DNA of 64,000 nucleotides from Anaeramoeba flamelloides (taxonomy: Eukaryota; Metamonada; Anaeramoebidae). Location: the NCBI GenBank assembly GCA_027625915.1, contig JANTQA010000036.1, forward strand, positions 11,181,001-11,245,000, given 5' to 3'. Position 1 is the stretch's first letter; every line of letters starts with the position of its first letter. This document shows positions 36,430 through 48,877 of this stretch, piece by piece. The translations under genes and the position numbers were made by a program. The notes below the pieces were generated by a model. It did not search any database. It was not told the DNA's origin and worked only from the letters and a program-made list of their open reading frames with translations.

Positions 36430-36960
36430 TCAATTATTCAATTTTTTACTAATATTTTCTATGATAATTTATCATTTTGTAAATTTTTTTTAATTCCTTT
36501 CCCAAATTAAAAAATGGAATCCAAACTAATTGTATTACAGTATTTAATAATTCAATATTTTGGGCATTCCAAAAGTAACTATTTTTTTTCAATTCTTTAA
36601 AATAAATATTTACACCATATTTCAAAGGATAAAAAACCTAGAGACTGATTATTTTTAATAACTTTATATCAAGTTTGTTACATTTTTTAATTTAATTCAA
36701 TTTTTTAGAAATAATTTGTAAAATAATCTATTCATTTATTATTCAATTTTTTTAACAAATTTTTTTTTTTTTTATTGAAATAATCTCCATTTTGAGATAA
36801 AGATAAAAAAAATATTTTTCCTTTTTTATGTGGTCTTTAGATTGAGAATTCAACTTAAAATTTCTATCAAAAAGTAGCCCATTTCTTTTTTCTATTCTTC
36901 AGATTTTAGACCAATACAATTGATCTTTTGTAATTATTTAGATCAATTTTTTTTTTACAA
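36430..36960 (+). repeat. Dispersed repeat family B, copy 3
   Basis: Aligns with 560-1260 and 12880-13460 (TTTTTTACTAAT, TTAATTCCTTTCCCAAAT, CAGTATTTAATAATTCA, AAAGTAACTATTTTTTT, AGAAATAATTTGT). Diverged and non-coding. Confidence 0.55.
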
Positions 36961-38195
36961 AACAAAAATCAAGATATTTAAAACAAGATAAAAGAGATGT
37001 TTCACCTTCAATGATCATACGCTGTAATTTAAGATACCTAATAACTCAAAGATAACTCTTTTTATGGAAAAAAAATCTTATTGTCTGTGTAGGAAGTCTA
37101 TCGAAAGATTAATTTAAAAATAAAAACAATGAAGTTTTATAAATATTTTCTATACAAAAAAATTACTAGATTTCAAAAAAAGTACAATTATTCAAGTTTA
37201 CTTGAAAAAAATATAATTTATTAATCAGATTCATATAATATTTTGAATAAATCATTTTTTTTTAGTTTAAGGAAAATATATGAGCGAAATCAATTAAAAT
37301 ATTGTTATTAAAAATTTTTGCCAAAATATTTTACAAAACCTAGAAAATTCAACCAAAAACAAAATGAAATATTTTTAATTTTTGATATTATTTACATTTT
37401 ATTATTTATATTATAATGGGAATTAGGTATTAATTTTGTTCATTTGAAAATATTTAAATTATTGGAAATAATAATTGAAACATTGGTTATTGTAATCTTT
37501 AGTTTATTATCAATATAACTGGGAAAATTTAGATTGAGTTATTTGTTATTAATTAAAGTAATATTCAATAATTTATATAAATGATAATAATACTTTGTTT
37601 GGACTCTTAATAAATAAAAAACTATTAATTTATAACATAAAATTTAAGAAATTTTCTAAATTATTGAAAATAAAATCAAAGTTTAATTTTTTTCCAATCT
37701 TACTGATTTAATTTTTTAGTTAATTTTTTTATCTTTTTAAAATAAGATATAAATTGTGCATTGTTATTTGTTAAAAAAAAATATTATAAATTACTGAAAT
37801 TCAAATTTGCTAAAAATAAAAAGGTTCAAAAAATATTTCTGTTTCTAATTTGGATCCAAAAATTCAACAAAAAGATAATATAATAATCTTTTTTACGAAA
37901 ATTTAATTAGTAAACAAAATGAACTCTTTTAAAAATGATAAACACATTTCTCTAAAGTTGAAAAAACGAAGTTTCCATATTGGATTTAATTGTATACTTG
38001 TGTAATAAATTACTTTATTTCCCCCGAGATTAAAAAAAAATAAGAGTTACCAATCTCTAAAAAAAATAAAAAAAAATATGATAACTTATAATTAAAAATT
38101 AAAATCTATTTACTACCTTTTTTAAAGAACTGTATTTTCAAAAAGTTAAAATTTATCGGAATTTATACATTTTGAAAGGTTTTCTATTTTAATAC

Positions 38196-38393
38196 AATGA
38201 GTTCTACTTTTAATACCCAAAATTTCAACAAAAACTAAAACACATAAAAAATATCAAATTAAGGTAAAAAAAACAGGATTATAATAAAATAATTTTATGT
38301 AAAAACAATACTCAAAAAATGTGCTACAAATTTAGATTTTTTTGTGTCATAAATTCCTTTTAAAGGTTGTATCTTAAAAGAGAAACTGACTTT
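38196..38393 (+). mobile_element. Tc1-like MITE family A, degenerate copy
   Basis: Recognisable by GAGTTCTACTTTTAATAC at the left and TTAAAAGAGAAACTGACT at the right with AAATTAAGG and TTTTTTTGTG inside. Heavily mutated, so old. Confidence 0.6.
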
Positions 38394-39599
38394 AAAGTGG
38401 GGGGATCTTTAAAAGTAGATTAAGCATTGGATTTGAAGGAAAGTATTGCTTTGACACCAGTCTTCAAGGTTTTAATGAGTATGAACGCAACATGAAAAGA
38501 TGTTTAGTTATCATGTTATTTTTCATTAATTTTTCAATAAGAATTTTCATTCTGAAGAAAGACAACTAAAAATTACTCTTTTTGTAAGTAAAAAATAAAA
38601 AAAAAATTCAAAAATAGATTTTTGAAGAGAAATTTATAAAAAAAAAATAACTTTAAGGGATTTTCAAGCATAGGCCCAAATTTTATAAATTTTTTCAAAC
38701 TGGTAAAAAGAAAAAAATAATATTTAGAATAGGTTGGGAAAATTTTTTGTGTTGATATATTTTACTTACTAATTATGAAAATATAAAATAAAATTTTAGG
38801 ATGATCTAATAAAGGTAAAATTGTGAAAATTGTTGCAATTGTTAAAATTTCTCATAATTTATATTTTTTATAAAAATAAATTCTTAATGTGTAAATTTTA
38901 CTAAGATTGGAGAACTCTATAAAGAGTTTTTTTTATCAAGAGATTCACTATTTTCACCATAGGGAAGCATTACTTATAAAAACAAACTTTAAGAAAGTTT
39001 TAATTCTGACAGTCTTATTAAAAAAAGTCTTGACTTTTTTTAAAATAACTGTACTTTGTGAAAAAAATAATAAACATAACCAAAAATATTGAGGTCATTA
39101 AAAAAAATTGGGTCAGTCAAAAATTTGTTTTCGTTTTTTAAATAATAAATACTAGCAAAATGATTTTAGATCAAAGTAAAATTTTATGAACAAATCTTAC
39201 ATTTAAGAAAAATCAAAGTCATTACTAATTATAATTTTCAGAAACAATATTATTTCATACATCCCAATAATTTAGAATTGCTTTGGAAAACTAAAAATAC
39301 AAAAATTGAATTTTAATTATAAACTTTACTAAAAATAAGATAACTATTTATTAAGAAATATTCAAATCTATTAATTCATTACGATATTTATCATAATTAG
39401 ATCACATGAATTTATCAAACATAATCTTAAATATCCTTTTAAATCAAATTGAATTATAAAATCTTCCAAAAAAGATGTTTTTTCGAAAGAGATTGTTTTC
39501 CACTAATGGTTTTCAATCAAAACTTCAAAATAACAAAATATTAGTTGTTTTGATGGTGTCTATGCTTAAGTCCAATTAAAGTTACAATAATAGCCATAA

Positions 39600-40410
39600 T
39601 TTCTATCAACTCACCATATATCAAATTGCGATATTCAATATTATCGCGATAATATAACAAATCGTGATATTCGAAAAATTGCGAAAATTATTTAAAAATA
39701 GTGATAAAGTCAAAAATATCTGTCGTTATTTGTACGAATTTGAGGAAATAAGCAATATATTTTTCTAGATAGGGTGATATTTATATCACCCTATCTAGAA
39801 AAATATTTTGCCTTTTTTTTGAAATAAATGAGTCTGATTGCATGAGTTATTGTTTGTTGAAATGTGAAGATCTACAGGAAAAAAAAATTACAAAAAATAA
39901 CCAATATAAATATGTTTCGAAAAAAGGTTATTTCCTTTCATTTTTTTAGCTTAGGTTTCAAAAAAATAATAACTTAATTAAAAAGTAATGTTGGTATAAT
40001 CGTTAATGAGTTTTGGGTTAGTCCAGCAAAATTTTTACAATTAATTTTTATATTTGATAAAAAAATAGATCCTTGTGAAATAAGAGTTATTCTTTTTAAA
40101 AAACGACAAAAAAGATACTTGATACCATTCAGGATCAGATCAAAGAGTTTTATTGAAATTTCTTTTAATTTGGTTGAACAACCTATCAATCCCTTCTTGA
40201 TAACCACAATAAGAACTAAAGATAAATAAATATTTTCTCAGACAATTGTGGTGTTGTGAATTGTGTTGAATAAAAAGAGCTTCTAAAAAAAACAACACTT
40301 GACCCGTTCTTTAAAGAATGTGTTCTTTGCATATAACAGTTTCAATATTCTAGGAAAGCTAAAAGGATTTGGATAACTTTTCAAAAGATTTCACAACAAC
40401 CATATCTAGA
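39600..40410 (-). repeat. Dispersed repeat family C, copy 2 (inverted, with insertion)
   Basis: Reverse complement of 6740-7340, interrupted at about 39690-39970 by a second repeat related to 24250-24660. A 77-codon open frame at 40207-39974 lies within it and part of that frame is also readable in copy 1, but with stops. Confidence 0.65.
39757..39806. repeat. Perfect palindrome, 24-bp arms, 2-bp centre
   Basis: Arms 39757-39780 and 39783-39806 are exactly complementary (core CTAGATAGGGTGATAT). The related copy near 24530 has only one arm (ATATCACCCTATC), so this copy arose by an inverted duplication at the centre. Confidence 0.95.
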
Positions 40411-41686
40411 TTATCACCAATTATTAAGTTTTTTTTGTGTAATGTGTTTTCTTCTTCTTTTTCTACGACTTTTCTAAATCTGTGTATTCCACAGAAAACA
40501 CAACTAGATCTTAGAAATTTTTCTTTATTTGATTGAACACCAATAAGAAGGAAAATTATTCTCTTTTATTATTGGTTATTAAAAATTGTGAAGGTAACAA
40601 CTCCATTTTAAGAAAACACACCTATTTTATATTCAAGTGTATTGTTGAAATGGGTAATTATTTGTTTGATCATAAAATTTGTTTGAGATTTTATTTTTCG
40701 TTAAAAAAAAAAATGAAAAGAAAAATTATTTTTTTCCAGAACAAACCAAACTGATTCCATTTTTAAAAGTTTTCAGTCTTTCTGACTTTCAAAACACTTG
40801 AAGACAATTCACAACACTTACAAACACTTTAAAACATTTGTAAAGCGGAAAAGCAGGTAAAAGTGTCAAGGTTTTGTAAAAGTCAAGATATGTTAAAGTG
40901 ATTTCAAAAAAAATAATTTTTCATTATTTAATGAAATTTATTTTATCATGATAATGTGGAATATATCGGTTTTATGATTTGTTGTGATAAAGTGGGTCTA
41001 ATCGCAATTTTTTTAATATGATCACAATTTTATTTCTAACATTGTAGATAATATATGTTATCATTAAAACCTCTATTAAGAATATAGAAACTATTTAAAT
41101 TCTAAAAATCGACATAGAACAAACCCTAATTCAAAACAATTATTCATTTTTGGTCTTCCCAAACAATCACTAACTTGATCTTGGAATTTAATCTAATAAA
41201 AAAAAAAATAACATTTTTCGAAAAGTGTGCAATTAAAATTGAAATTTTGTATGTTTTTAGCTTTCCAAAGCTATTCTAAAGGGTCAAAATGCAACAAAAT
41301 AATATTTTTTTTAAAAATTATAATTGATAGTGTCTTTGGTTTTTCTGAAAGGTTAAGATTTGTTCACAAAATGTTATCTTGATCAAAATTCATTTTGCTC
41401 AATATTTACTATTTCAAAAACGAAAACAAATTTTTGACTGAAACAAATTTTTTTTTAATTAACAAAATTTTTTTCAAAATGATTTTTATTTCCCATATGT
41501 TTGAATTATTGAGAAAATAAAATTCCTGTTCTACTACATATTTTATTAACCTTTAAGTCAACTTTATTCTGATAAACGTGAAACAAACCTTCATTTTTTC
41601 CATTTTACTCAAATAAATCTATCGAATTTTTTTCTAAAATTTGGACATTTTTTAGTTATTTTCTTCTCAAACAAACATTGAAAAAA

Positions 41687-44600
41687 ATGGGTGCAGACTT
41701 CAGTAAAGAAATTGACTTTGTGTGGGGAGACGAAGAAAAAAAGCAAAAATTGATTCCACCTTCCTTTGGATCAATTGCCCGAGGAATCAAAAACAATAAA
41801 TACAAAAAGATTATTCTTATGACAGGAGCAGGAATTTCTGTGGCTGCCGGAATCCCTGATTTTAGAAGGTAACGTGCCCTTTCTTGATACTTTCTCTGTT
41901 TTTTTTTTTTTTCGTTTTGACTTTCAAGTTAGCGGCTTTTTATTTTTTTTTTTGTTTTTTTTTTGGATCAAACTAAAAGAATCGAACACTTTTTGTTAGT
42001 TTCAATATTTTCCAAAATTAAATTGTGTTTTTAAATTAACAAAACGAACCAAATTATTAAACCCGCTTGCCAACAAAATACTTATAATTCGGTTTGTACC
42101 TGAAAAATAACCAAAAAAGTCGATTGATCACGTTTCAAAAAATTTTTTAAAAGAACCACACCAAGACGGTTTCAACAACCGAAATACAACAGTTTGGTTG
42201 TAAACGATTCCAAATTTTCATTAAAACTTTTTTTAAATAAAAGACAGCAGTTTTCAAAAAGTGTGAAAAAAAACCTTTTTAAAATATCTTTAAAATAGCT
42301 CTTTATTCAAGTTTGACAACGATTTTTATAAAAAAACTTTTGAAAACTATTTTTGTTACACTTTTTTGAAAGGACTAATGCTCGTGATCTTAAATTACCC
42401 TCAAAATAAGAGACAATTCGTTATTACCTAAGGCCATTTTTTTTGCAAAACTTAAATTTTTAATCGGGTAATTTTTTGTTGAAGGATCTAGTCACTTACA
42501 GTGGATTGGTCACAATCTCAAGGAGTCACCTGAAACTAAAAAGGTGTATTGTGAAATTTTTTCTTTTTTGATTGAAAAAATTCAATTTCGCAAAAAAAAA
42601 TTAAGATAGATCCCCTTTATTAAAAAATTCTAATTACAAAAAAATAATTTTGAAAGGATCTCAATTTCCAAAAATCAAAATTTAAAAAAAAAAATTCATT
42701 TTTGATATTTAAAATTCCAAAGGGTTTTATTTCTTCAATTTAAAACAAATTGTTTCTATAAAGTACACACTCAAATTATATTCAATTTAACCTAATTTTT
42801 GGTTATTATGTAACTCTCTATATTTGACAGAGAAAGGATTTTGTTTATATTCTTTTGAGATAACAATAACTCATTTGGTTTATGAAAAAAATTAAAAATT
42901 CTAGAGATTTCAAAAACCGCCAAAGACTGATACTTCGGAGCTGACACAGTTGTTTTCAAAATGATAATTCAGAATTATTCAAATTGGAAATTGAGTGTCT
43001 GTTCTTTGCTACTTTTTTCTAAATACTTGCTCGTTTTATATTGTTGATTTTTGGAGATCGATCGTACATCATAGGTTGGTTAGTTTTTGATTGGTATTAA
43101 ACATTATAAAAAATTATTTTTCACTTTTCAGAAAATTATTTTTCATCATAATGAGCCGACAATTAAAATTTTTTTTTAGTTCAACACTTATTTTTAATTG
43201 GTATAGTCAAGAAGTTAAATTATAAAATCAAGCCAAAAATTACCAACCAAAAAATAGCCTGACTTTACAAATAAAGATCCTTTCCGAACTTTTTTTTGAA
43301 AATAGATATATATTACTGTTTAACTATAGAACCTTTCTATATAAAATTTAAAACTTAATTATTCGCTCAAAAAAAATAATACAAATTTCAATAAATGGAT
43401 CCTTTATTACTTTTTTTTTTTTTATTAAAAAATACAATTTAAACAGTTCAATTACGAATCAATATAAGTGTTTCAAATAACAACCCAAAATTACAACATG
43501 TTCCAAGATCAAATCCTTTCTATCAATTATTTTTTAACAATCATTCGTGCATTCAAACGAAGATTCAAACCAACCTACCCTAACCTTTTTCTAAAAGCTT
43601 TTAAAAAATAAATAAGCTACTCAATTACATATAAAAACTAATACACATGTGCAAAAAGTGATGACTTAATATTTTCAGTTTTTTTACTAAATTTGTCATT
43701 TTTCCAATACTTAAAATATTAAGACATCACTTTTTGCACATGTGTATTGTTAAAATCAAGTTAAAAATATTAAAATTTGATCTCAAAGTCCAATAAGGAA
43801 GCTTAATAAAATTTCAAAAAATCTCATATCTTATTGGGTTTGTGAAGATGTTTCGGTTTTTACACCAAATAATTTGTAAAATATTTGAGAACTTGAAAGA
43901 AAAATTTTCATCTCTGAATCCGAAAATAATAGTATAAAAAATAAATAGAGAAAAAAAGGAACAATTCAGAGTCAAAAAATTTTTAAGAAATTGAAAAAAG
44001 GGGTTGAGGAATACTTTATAGAATTTTTTTTTCTTTGTGGAAAACCAGAATTGTGATACATTTATTTATTTTTTTTTAGCAAAAAGTTTGGAAAAACCTT
44101 CGAGTAAAGGCTACAGCAAATATTTTTTGAAAGGCGACTATAAATAACCAAACAAAATAAGCACTGCTGAAACATCAACCGTCACACCAGACACAATTAA
44201 AATTCCTTTATTTTATAATAAAATTTTATAAAAAATCATGGTTGGTACATATTCAGGAATTTGTTATTAGAAAAGGTATAATAAAAGATCAAATTAATGT
44301 CAATTAAATTAACACTTTATTTTGAACCCAAACTAAAAAACAAAATTTATAATACCAAGATCGAAAATCAAAAAAAAAAAAATTGAAATCATGATAAACT
44401 CTCTTTGTAATATTAATTCAAGTAATTTTCTATTTAAATTCAGATTCTTTCACAAACTGAAAGAAATCACAGAAGCATTGAAAAGTTTATTCAAAAGATT
44501 AAAAAAAAAAAAAAAATTACAAAAGTAATTTAATTTTTTCTGAAAATATACAAGAAAATGTATCTTCTTTTAATAAACAAACTGTAAAAAGAAAAAGAAA

Positions 44601-46718
44601 AAAGTTTGAAATCTTATAGAAATAATTTTTCGATAATGAACAAAATATTTACTTTCCAAAAATTATAATCATGTATTAAAAATGAATATAATTCAAATCT
44701 TGAAATAGGTTATAGAGTTTTTATATTATATTAAAAAAAAAAAAAAAGAAAGAAATTCATTAAAAAATATAATTGTAATAATGTCCAATTGATTTTTTAG
44801 AAATAAAAAAAAACAAAATTAATCTCAGTACTTGTATTATATCCTCGTCTCACCAAAAAAAACATCGAAAAATAGAATTTTATGAAATATTTTTAAAGTT
44901 TTTGTGATTAATTTTTATTGTTTCCAACAAAAAAAAACTTTTTATTTTTATTATTATTGAAGAAGTGTAAATTACACTCTGAATGTCCTTTTACTTAAAT
45001 CCTCTTAAAGGAAATTTAAACGTAAAATCATAGATTTTAGAATTATTAATTAATGAAAATAATTTTAAACCATTAGAATTTAAAATTATTTGATTAAAAT
45101 TTAATTTTTTTGATTTATTTAGAATAAGTAATCTTTTCTTTTCATAAGAAGGATATACCCATCAAAAAGTGATTTGTAATTTCTATTATTTCCTTCTGTT
45201 TATACTTTAAACATAAAAGTACAAAATTTATTTGAATTTTTATTTATTAAATAATAAATATCTATTTAAGCAGTTGGTATATGTTCTGAATTTTAGAATT
45301 GTTGGGCTTGATGAATAACTTAAATATGGTTGATTAATAAATATTTTTGATATTTTATTATTGCCAAATATTTTTGAGGAGTGTCTTCAAGTGCCGTAGA
45401 GTGCCAAGTTTTTTTTATTTTGAGAAATTTTCTTTTTATTTCTGGAATTAAAAAAAACCGAAGGAAAAGTGTCGTCAAGTACCATAGAGTGCCTTGGTTT
45501 TACTCAATTCTTCTGAATTATGGAAAAGCTAACCGCGGTTTTTCTTTAATTTGAGAAATAAAAAGAAAATTTGAGACATTTTCTTTTTATTTCTTTAATT
45601 AAAAAAAAACCTAACGACACTCACAACTCGTAAAATTAAACACCTCATTATAATTATAATTATAAATTTCAATTTTAAGAAGACTTAAAAGCTCGAAACT
45701 CCAATTAATTTTATTATTTATTCTTTGGTTAAATTTTATTAGTTTATTCAAGATAAGGTAGAGATAAATTTTTTAATTTATTTTCAAATTTAAACATCAA
45801 TTTATTAATTGAAATCTTGAAATTTTCATATTTAAATTCTGTTTAATAAATAAGAACTAGCGTATTTCTGTTTATTTTGCATATTTCAGTAATACAGTAT
45901 AATCCAAGAGTTTAATTAGTTTAGGTTTGCTAAAAACATGTTTTTTTTTTATTATTGAAAAAGTGTAAATTACACTCTAAATGTCCTTTTACTAAAATTT
46001 ACTCAAAGATAATTTAAGCGTAAAATCCTAGATTTTACAATTGTTCAAGGGAAAGGCATACCAAAATTTTCTTATGGTTAAAAAAAAAAAACAAAAAACT
46101 GAGGAAAACAGATAAAAGAAAAAAAATTGAAATTTAAAAAGGGTTTATAAGAAGCAATTAGTAAAAAATCAAAAAAAAAAAAAACCAATTCTATTATTTA
46201 ATTAAGGACTCCCAAAATCACAGCCACGATACTTTTGGTTGATTTAATAATTTGGTAATTGGTCATGAATGTTCACTTGGGGATCATTGTTTAAGTTGTT
46301 TTAATGTCTTTTTTTTTTGATCTTATTTGCTTAAAACCTTTGTTATTTTTTTCCTTTGCTTTTTTGTTTTTATTTTCAAGTTACACATACTTTAAGTATT
46401 TTAGTATCTAGTATTAATAAATAAACACTTTATCTTTTTCCTTTGTAACTCTTCTTCCCAATATAAAGAAGATTCAGCAAGGGGAAAAATGGAAAAAAAT
46501 AAAAAACGTTTTTTCAACATTTAAAACTCAAATTCCCTTTAAAGTTTTTTAATTAACAAAATATGTTATTCATATTGTTACTTGAATTATCATTTTTTTA
46601 AATATTTATTTTAATCTGTATTCAATTATATATATATATATCACAGGTATGACGATTTTTTTGATGTTATTAAACGCGTTGGCGCACGCTTGAGCAACGC
46701 GTAAAATTCGTTTCTCTG

Positions 46719-46757
<39 letters not shown>

Positions 46758-47988
46758 GTGTGATTTTTTTTAAGGATAAAAAGAAAAAAAACACGAATTT
46801 TATAGGTTACCAATACATAAACATAAGATTTTTTTTCAAAACAAACAAAATTTTAATTTGAATCTTTTTTTAGCTTACACATCTCAAAAATCTTGAAATA
46901 TTGAAACCAAAAAAAAATCAATAAATAAAATATAAAAATAAGTAAAATATCGGGAAGTGTAATTTATTATATAGAATTAATTTAGTTTGTTTGTAACCAA
47001 AAAAGAAATTATCAAAAAAAATTGAATTAAATTTTATTTTGATATAATGAAAGACTTTTTAACAAAAAAATTCAAGATCGATCACAAAAAAAATAGAAGT
47101 TTATACTAAAAAAAATAAATAATTGAATACTTTTGACTGTACATCAAAAGTGTCCGATACTTCAATTTAAATCTTCTGTATTTGCGAAAAGGGGCTACCA
47201 ATTAATAATTGTTGATTCATCAATTTCATCTTCTTATTTTAAAGCAAATAAACATTAGAATAGGATATGTGAATTTAATAAAGAAATAATATAATACAAT
47301 TAAAATTAAATAAAAAAGTGAAATAGCTTATTACTATGGTTAACACTGGTTTGAATTATTTTCCAACATTTAAACAAAGAAATATTTTTAAAAAAAGTCG
47401 AAATAGTAATTTTGGATAAAAAAATAACCATAAGAATCATTTTCAAACGATTCTTTAAAAAATATAGATAATAACAAAATGAAATTATTTTAAAAGTTAA
47501 CATACAAAGTATTCCCCAGGAACGACATATGAAGAAATAAAACATGTGATAATTAATTAATTAAAGAAAAATTAGGTGTGAAAATGGTTTTTAAGTATCA
47601 AAAAAATAAGTAATCTAATTATCTCGCTCATAAGTTGAAGCAGACTTCATACAAATAAAAAAATAACTGATCAGATTTTGCAAATTAGTAATTGTGAAAA
47701 AATATTTTTTATGTGGATAATTTTTAACATTTTTTTTTGTGATCAATACAATTTTTATTTGGGTAGTAATAACAATACTAAAAAATTTGGTGAGCTGATC
47801 TAATTTAGAAAAGGTAAAAAAGTTAAATTTTGCCCACAATTCTTACCTAAATAGTAAATTTAAAAAAAGAAATTCTTTTTCGCAGTGTTTAAAGAGTTTA
47901 CAATTTTCAAGGGTTTTAAACAGAAAACCCACTTTTTATTGTTTTCCCATTTTAAAAATAAAAACTAAAACTGTTTTTATTTTTTTAA

Positions 47989-48079
<91 letters not shown>

Positions 48080-48842
48080 CATACTTAAATGTTAAATCTC
48101 AAATTTCCCTTGTTTTCCAATACTTTTTAAGGCAATTACTTCCTACCTGTTTTTTAATTGTTTTTTTTTTTGTTTCCTTCATTGTTTTTAAGTTTTTTCG
48201 TTTGTGTTTTTTCACATCCCAGAAACGAAAAGTATGATTTCAAAAGAATTCGAGGACTTTTTCAAAAAACAAAAAACGAAAACGAAGAAAGAAATGAAAA
48301 AACATGTAAAAAACTCGAAAAAACACGATTTTATAAATTTTTCATCGTTTAAAAACGAAAAACCGTAAGACCTGTGATATATATATATATACATCTTTTT
48401 CAATGTATTATTTCTTTGTTAATTATTTTATAGTCCGAAGACCGGGTTATATTCAAAACTTGAAAAATATGATTTACCATATCCTGAAGCAATATTCTCA
48501 ATGGAATATTTCAAGAAAAACCCAAAACCATTTTTTAAACTTGCAAAAGAACTCATTCCAAGTAAATTTTCTTTTCTTTTTTTTTTATTTTTAGAAATTA
48601 TTTTTAAGGATAATTTTTTTCTTTTCAATTTAAAATAATCATCATTAAAATCTTTTATAATTTTTTAAATCAAATAAATTACAAATATTTATAATCAAGA
48701 TCTTTTATTTTTTTTTTTTAATAGATACATCCAATTTAAATAATAACCCTTTTTTTTCGCAGCCTAATATTTTTGAATAATTCTTTTTGTTCATTTGTAA
48801 GGGTTAAATATGTCAATTATTAAAAAGTTATTTAAAAATTTC

Positions 48843-48877
<35 letters not shown>

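Larger units (their letters stand above)
34056..41686. other. Intergenic region, 7.6 kb, divergent promoters and many repeats
   Basis: Lies between the divergently transcribed ankyrin and sirtuin genes. It contains family A copies (35002-35189, 38196-38393), a lone family A end (36389-36411), family B copy 3, the large family C copy with its inserted element and the 24-bp-arm palindrome at 39757-39806. Short frames at 36140-36352, 38907-39092 and 40533-40754 have no motif. No gene is recognised. Confidence 0.6.
41869..48433 (+). other. Sirtuin intron 1, 6565 nt
   Basis: Begins GTAACG and ends TTTTATAG. It separates the two halves of the FRSP motif, and no further exon is needed between them. 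It contains family D copy 2 (42490-43180), the hairpin element at 43640-43748, two copies of family J (44936-45045 and 45950-46045), family K-like palindromes (45370-45620), family I copy 1 (46060-46500), a CpG-rich palindrome between TA runs (46620-46760) and a CA/TA microsatellite (47991-48074). No nested gene is recognised. Confidence 0.85.

Noticed and set aside
46606-46794. 62-codon minus-strand frame across the CpG-rich island
   Set aside because: Mostly translated TA repeat (Tyr-Ile) around the palindrome; explained by the repeat itself.
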